Shown: positions 61,379 through 64,000 of the stretch, in pieces
How positions within the stretch are numbered: the stretch's first letter is position 1
Layout: each line of letters opens with the position of its first letter
Source: Candidatus Gastranaerophilales bacterium
GTDB lineage: Bacteria > Cyanobacteriota > Vampirovibrionia > Gastranaerophilales > Gastranaerophilaceae
Assembly: GCA_944322945.1 (NCBI GenBank)
Contig: CALUQN010000003.1
Location: forward strand, 110,071 to 174,070
Reading direction: 5' to 3'
Length of the DNA: 64,000 nt
Position numbers and translations under genes: made by a program
The notes under the pieces: generated by a model
The model's database searches: none
The model's input: the letters and a program-made list of their open reading frames with translations, nothing else
What the model was told of the DNA's origin: nothing

Positions 61379-61806
61379 CCAAAATTAACGCTGATTCACA
61401 GCGCCTCGAACAGGTTCTCACAAATCTAGTTTCAAATGCTGTTAAGTTTACTCCTGAGGGAAAATCTATTGTTGTAAAATCTGAATTGGTAAATGCAAAA
61501 GATTTAAGATACGAAGAATGTTTTACTCCGATTTTAGATAAATTAGAAGGGGAATATATTCTTGTCAGTGTAAAAGATGAGGGTATTGGGATTGCGAAGG
61601 AAAATTTGCTTCATGTATTTGATAAATTTGCCCAAATTGAAAACTCTCTTTCGCGTAAAGTCGGCGGCTCCGGTCTTGGATTGCCGATTGCAAAACAATT
61701 AATAGAAGCGCATAAGGGTGCCATTTGGTGTGATAGTGAAGAAGGGCAAGGCACTACTTTTTATTTTGCTATACCGGTTGTAACGGAATTGCAAGTAATT
61801 AAGTAA
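61375..61806 (+). pseudogene. Histidine kinase C-terminal fragment
   Basis: Only the ATPase half of a histidine kinase remains: QRLEQVLTNLVSNAVKFTPE (N box), VKDEGIGIAKENL (G1), FDKFAQ and GSGLGLPIAKQLIEAHKG (G2), ending in FYFAIPVV. There is no HisKA domain, no start codon with a ribosome site and no promoter; codons before LPKINAD belong to the inverted GHKL gene. It ends overlapping the convergent calpain-like gene by 8 bp, which looks like a natural gene border. Confidence 0.8.
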
Positions 61807-64000
61807 ATTCTAAACTTCCGTATGAACCCAGAACGCTGAGTGGCACTTCTATTTCGATATTTGTATGGTGCGGGTTTTGGAGGATTACGGTTTTGGTTTC
61901 GGGGTTATAATCTTTAACCGTATAAGCATGAGGAGCATATAAGTCATACTCCAAAAGGGCTGCTCCTTCACGCCCGTTTTCGGTGTGTCCGCCGCGTTCA
62001 CAGCTATAAATTACAGTTTTTGATCTGTTGTTATTTACCCATTCACATAGATGCTTGTGATACTGTTTTGGTTTAAAAATTTTTGGAAATTCATGCAGTA
62101 GAAACTGTTTAAACGTTATAGAACTGTTTTTAAGTGCGTCAAAAAATTCTCCTTGCTTTCCTCCATCCAAGTATTTGATTAGATCGGGATTTTCCTGTAA
62201 TCTTGCGATGACATCTGTTTCTGTTTGGTCTTTGGTATAAGCCTGTTTCTTAGAGAATATTCCGCGATTTCTTTCAAAAATAAAGGCCTGTTCAATCATT
62301 TTTATTCCGCCGGCTCCCTCAATTCCTTCTGTTGTTTCATAGGGTTTGCCGCCGACAAATCTCAGTACGTGGTCGCTTTGAGGAAATTTAATTAAAATAT
62401 CATTGCCTTCCTGGGTGAATAATTTATATAAATCGGCTCTTTGAGATGGATTGCTCATAACTTCATTTATTGCCGCAATAAGCCAGCAGTCCCCGAGTTC
62501 GCCCTGTTCGGTATTAAAACGCTTAATTAACGGGAACAGTTCCTCAAATTTTTCTCTGCTTATTTTGAGTTCAACTGCATTTCCGCACTGATTTGCGTAA
62601 AGCTTGCCGTTAAGAGTACCGACTTCTCCGTTTTCTACAAAATTGCCTATGTCTTTAAGGTCAGTTCCTTGTGGAATTTCTGTAACAAGCGGCTGATTTG
62701 AACGGGATTTTTTGATGTCATTCAGAAAATCTTCACTCAGATGCAGATTTTCCTTGAGATCCGAAAATACATTTTCTGATATTTTGCCTTCTTTAATATG
62801 GTCAAATATTCCGCTTTCTGCCAGCTGCTTATATCTTGGGGAATCCGGCTGATAAAGGTCTGCCAGTTTTTCTATGGTTTCTGATTTCAACTGTTTTTGA
62901 ACTAAAAATTTTGTTACATCAGGATTTTTTTCGTAAGAGGCTCGCAGTTTTGGAACTTCATATCCTGAATACAACGGAGCTCCCTTCGAATTTACACTGT
63001 TAATTAATCCGATTGTAAATTGTTCGTCTTTTTTTATTGCTTGAAGAATTTTTTCAATCTGGTCAACGGAAAATCTATTTTCGTATTTATATTTTATAAA
63101 ACATTTCTTTAAATCAACTAAATATTGAACGTATTGAGGATTGTTGTTTTCAAAAAGTTCTATTAATTTGGCTTTTTCTTCCGCAGAGTAGCGTGGAAGT
63201 TCTTTATAATCAATATTTCTCAGGCTGTCCAGATATTGTGCGAACTCTTCTTTTGTTTTTGGTTTTATATCTTTTAACGGATTTTGAGTCAAGCCGTAAG
63301 GATTATTTTTTTCTATCACAGTTTGAGGCTGCTCAATAGAAACTTCTGCCTTTGAAACTGTTCCTGCCGGAATTTGTTTGCCGGTATTTTCGCGTGAAAT
63401 TGTTTCTGATTGAGTTTGGGATGTACTTTCATTGTTTTCTTTGACTGTATTTTCTTTTGATGCCGTACCTGCCGTACCCGGATTTTCATCCGTCTGCAAT
63501 TCCGGTTTGCCCGGAACCTGTTGGGCAGCCATACCGCCGGCCTCTTTAGAAGGTACGCTCTTATTGTGTTTTGTCGGTTTTACTTTCACATTCGCAACAT
63601 CTTTTATATCTCCGCTGCTTCCAACAACTATACCTATCAGGTTTGCCTTGAGTAAAGATTCCCAATCATCGTGAGTATCCAGAACACCCATCATCGCAAG
63701 ATCGCCTGCGTAAGATACCAAGAAATCAGTTCCAATCTTTGCACCGGCAGCTTCCATGAAATTCCCGAGCTTTTGAGGGTCGCTGAATACTTCCTTTAAC
63801 GCTGCAGCTCTGTTTCCGTCAGTTATCTGTGTCTTGAATGTTGCTGCCAGTTTCTTATCTATTAGCTTATTAAATGCCTTCATACCAAGCTTACCGGCTC
63901 CATAACCTACTACAAATCCCCCTGCATTCATTATTAAATTCTTGTCTAATTCTTTTAATTCTTCCTCGCTTACAACTTCTCGGGTTAATGCTTCTGTATA
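61799..64000 (-). CDS. Calpain-like cysteine peptidase, 5'-truncated by window edge
   Basis: The frame stays open past the ATG at 63931 to the right edge (reading YTEALTREVVSEEELKEL), so the protein is longer than the 710 residues from that ATG. Numbered from it: an N-terminal Gly-rich hydrophobic part (~1-115), a Ser/Thr/Gln/Pro linker (~115-215), a helical region (~215-465) and a calpain-like domain with Cys482 (GELGDCWLIAA), His668 (HAYTVKDYNP) and Asn686 (VILQNPHH). This matches the calpain triad order and its GxLGDCWxxAA signature well. The C-terminus closely parallels the gene at 53193. Substrate unknown. Confidence 0.82.
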   Translation of the reverse strand, partial: YTEALTREVVSEEELKELDKNLIMNAGGFVVGYGAGKLGMKAFNKLIDKKLAATFKTQITDGNRAAALKEVFSDPQKLGNFMEAAGAKIGTDFLVSYAGDLAMMGVLDTHDDWESLLKANLIGIVVGSSGDIKDVANVKVKPTKHNKSVPSKEAGGMAAQQVPGKPELQTDENPGTAGTASKENTVKENNESTSQTQSETISRENTGKQIPAGTVSKAEVSIEQPQTVIEKNNPYGLTQNPLKDIKPKTKEEFAQYLDSLRNIDYKELPRYSAEEKAKLIELFENNNPQYVQYLVDLKKCFIKYKYENRFSVDQIEKILQAIKKDEQFTIGLINSVNSKGAPLYSGYEVPKLRASYEKNPDVTKFLVQKQLKSETIEKLADLYQPDSPRYKQLAESGIFDHIKEGKISENVFSDLKENLHLSEDFLNDIKKSRSNQPLVTEIPQGTDLKDIGNFVENGEVGTLNGKLYANQCGNAVELKISREKFEELFPLIKRFNTEQGELGDCWLIAAINEVMSNPSQRADLYKLFTQEGNDILIKFPQSDHVLRFVGGKPYETTEGIEGAGGIKMIEQAFIFERNRGIFSKKQAYTKDQTETDVIARLQENPDLIKYLDGGKQGEFFDALKNSSITFKQFLLHEFPKIFKPKQYHKHLCEWVNNNRSKTVIYSCERGGHTENGREGAALLEYDLYAPHAYTVKDYNPETKTVILQNPHHTNIEIEVPLSVLGSYGSLEFT

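Noticed and set aside
61258..61380. ATG at 61258 as the genuine start of the GHKL protein
   Set aside because: Codons homologous to the second module continue 40 residues upstream, and no Shine-Dalgarno precedes this ATG.

Overview
This is an AT-rich bacterial chromosome segment with densely packed genes on both strands. The gene content points to a fermentative anaerobe related to non-photosynthetic Cyanobacteria (Vampirovibrionia/Melainabacteria, most likely Gastranaerophilales). The support is a lower Entner-Doudoroff pair, pyruvate kinase and a HydE-type [FeFe]-hydrogenase maturase, an SLH-domain envelope protein plus CsaB, a CHASE2-adenylate cyclase, a Ski2-like helicase, and many lineage-specific secreted or membrane proteins. 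The taxonomic call is inference from gene content; no 16S rRNA is present.

Layout. 1-4.6 kb: a truncated hypothetical gene, a HEAT-like small protein, a polytopic membrane protein and a patatin phospholipase. 4.6-5.1 kb: a complete tRNA-Leu(UAA) transcription unit whose leader is three 118-bp tandem structured repeats. 5.1-7.7 kb (minus): eda-kdgK-csaB. 7.8-13.7 kb: CHASE2 cyclase, recG and a glycine-rich protein. 13.9-16.4 kb: rpiB, rsfS, TPR protein, Tic20-like protein. 16.4-22.9 kb (mostly minus): phosphodiester glycosidase, serS-helicase operon, an isocitrate dehydrogenase-like gene. 23-31 kb: two glycine-zipper proteins, a missed 57-aa ORF, a uridine-kinase-like protein, a CxxC-rich secreted protein, the SLH protein, pyk and a small protein. 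31.4 kb: a strong 6S RNA candidate. 31.6-34 kb: an orphan TadZ/TadA-like pair. 35-37 kb: uvrB. 37-45 kb (minus): a tightly packed operon with a stand-alone ClpX-type zinc domain, a HEAT-like protein, ruvX, DUF1292, a triple Clp_N protein without AAA+ domain, tilS, hpt and a histidine kinase.

45-53 kb: TPR lipoprotein-lgt, an Fsr-type MFS transporter, two paralogous membrane proteins, an anti-sigma/ECF sigma/CpxP-like cassette, and hydE with a DUF559 element flanked by 42-bp inverted repeats fused in frame to its 3' end, then cysK. 53-64 kb: an EF-hand calpain-like protein, a YENF-repeat protein, groES-groEL, a large protein with two GHKL-like modules (one followed by an HExxH motif), a truncated histidine kinase meeting it head-to-head at a breakpoint, and a second calpain-like protein running off the right edge.

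The best candidates for undescribed biology are the tRNA-Leu leader array, the DUF559 inverted-repeat element fused to hydE, the Clp-domain accessory operon, and the GHKL/HExxH plus calpain-like gene neighbourhood. At least six genes have a -10 box exactly six bases before the start codon, suggesting leaderless mRNAs. All functional calls are by motif reading only; no database search was run.
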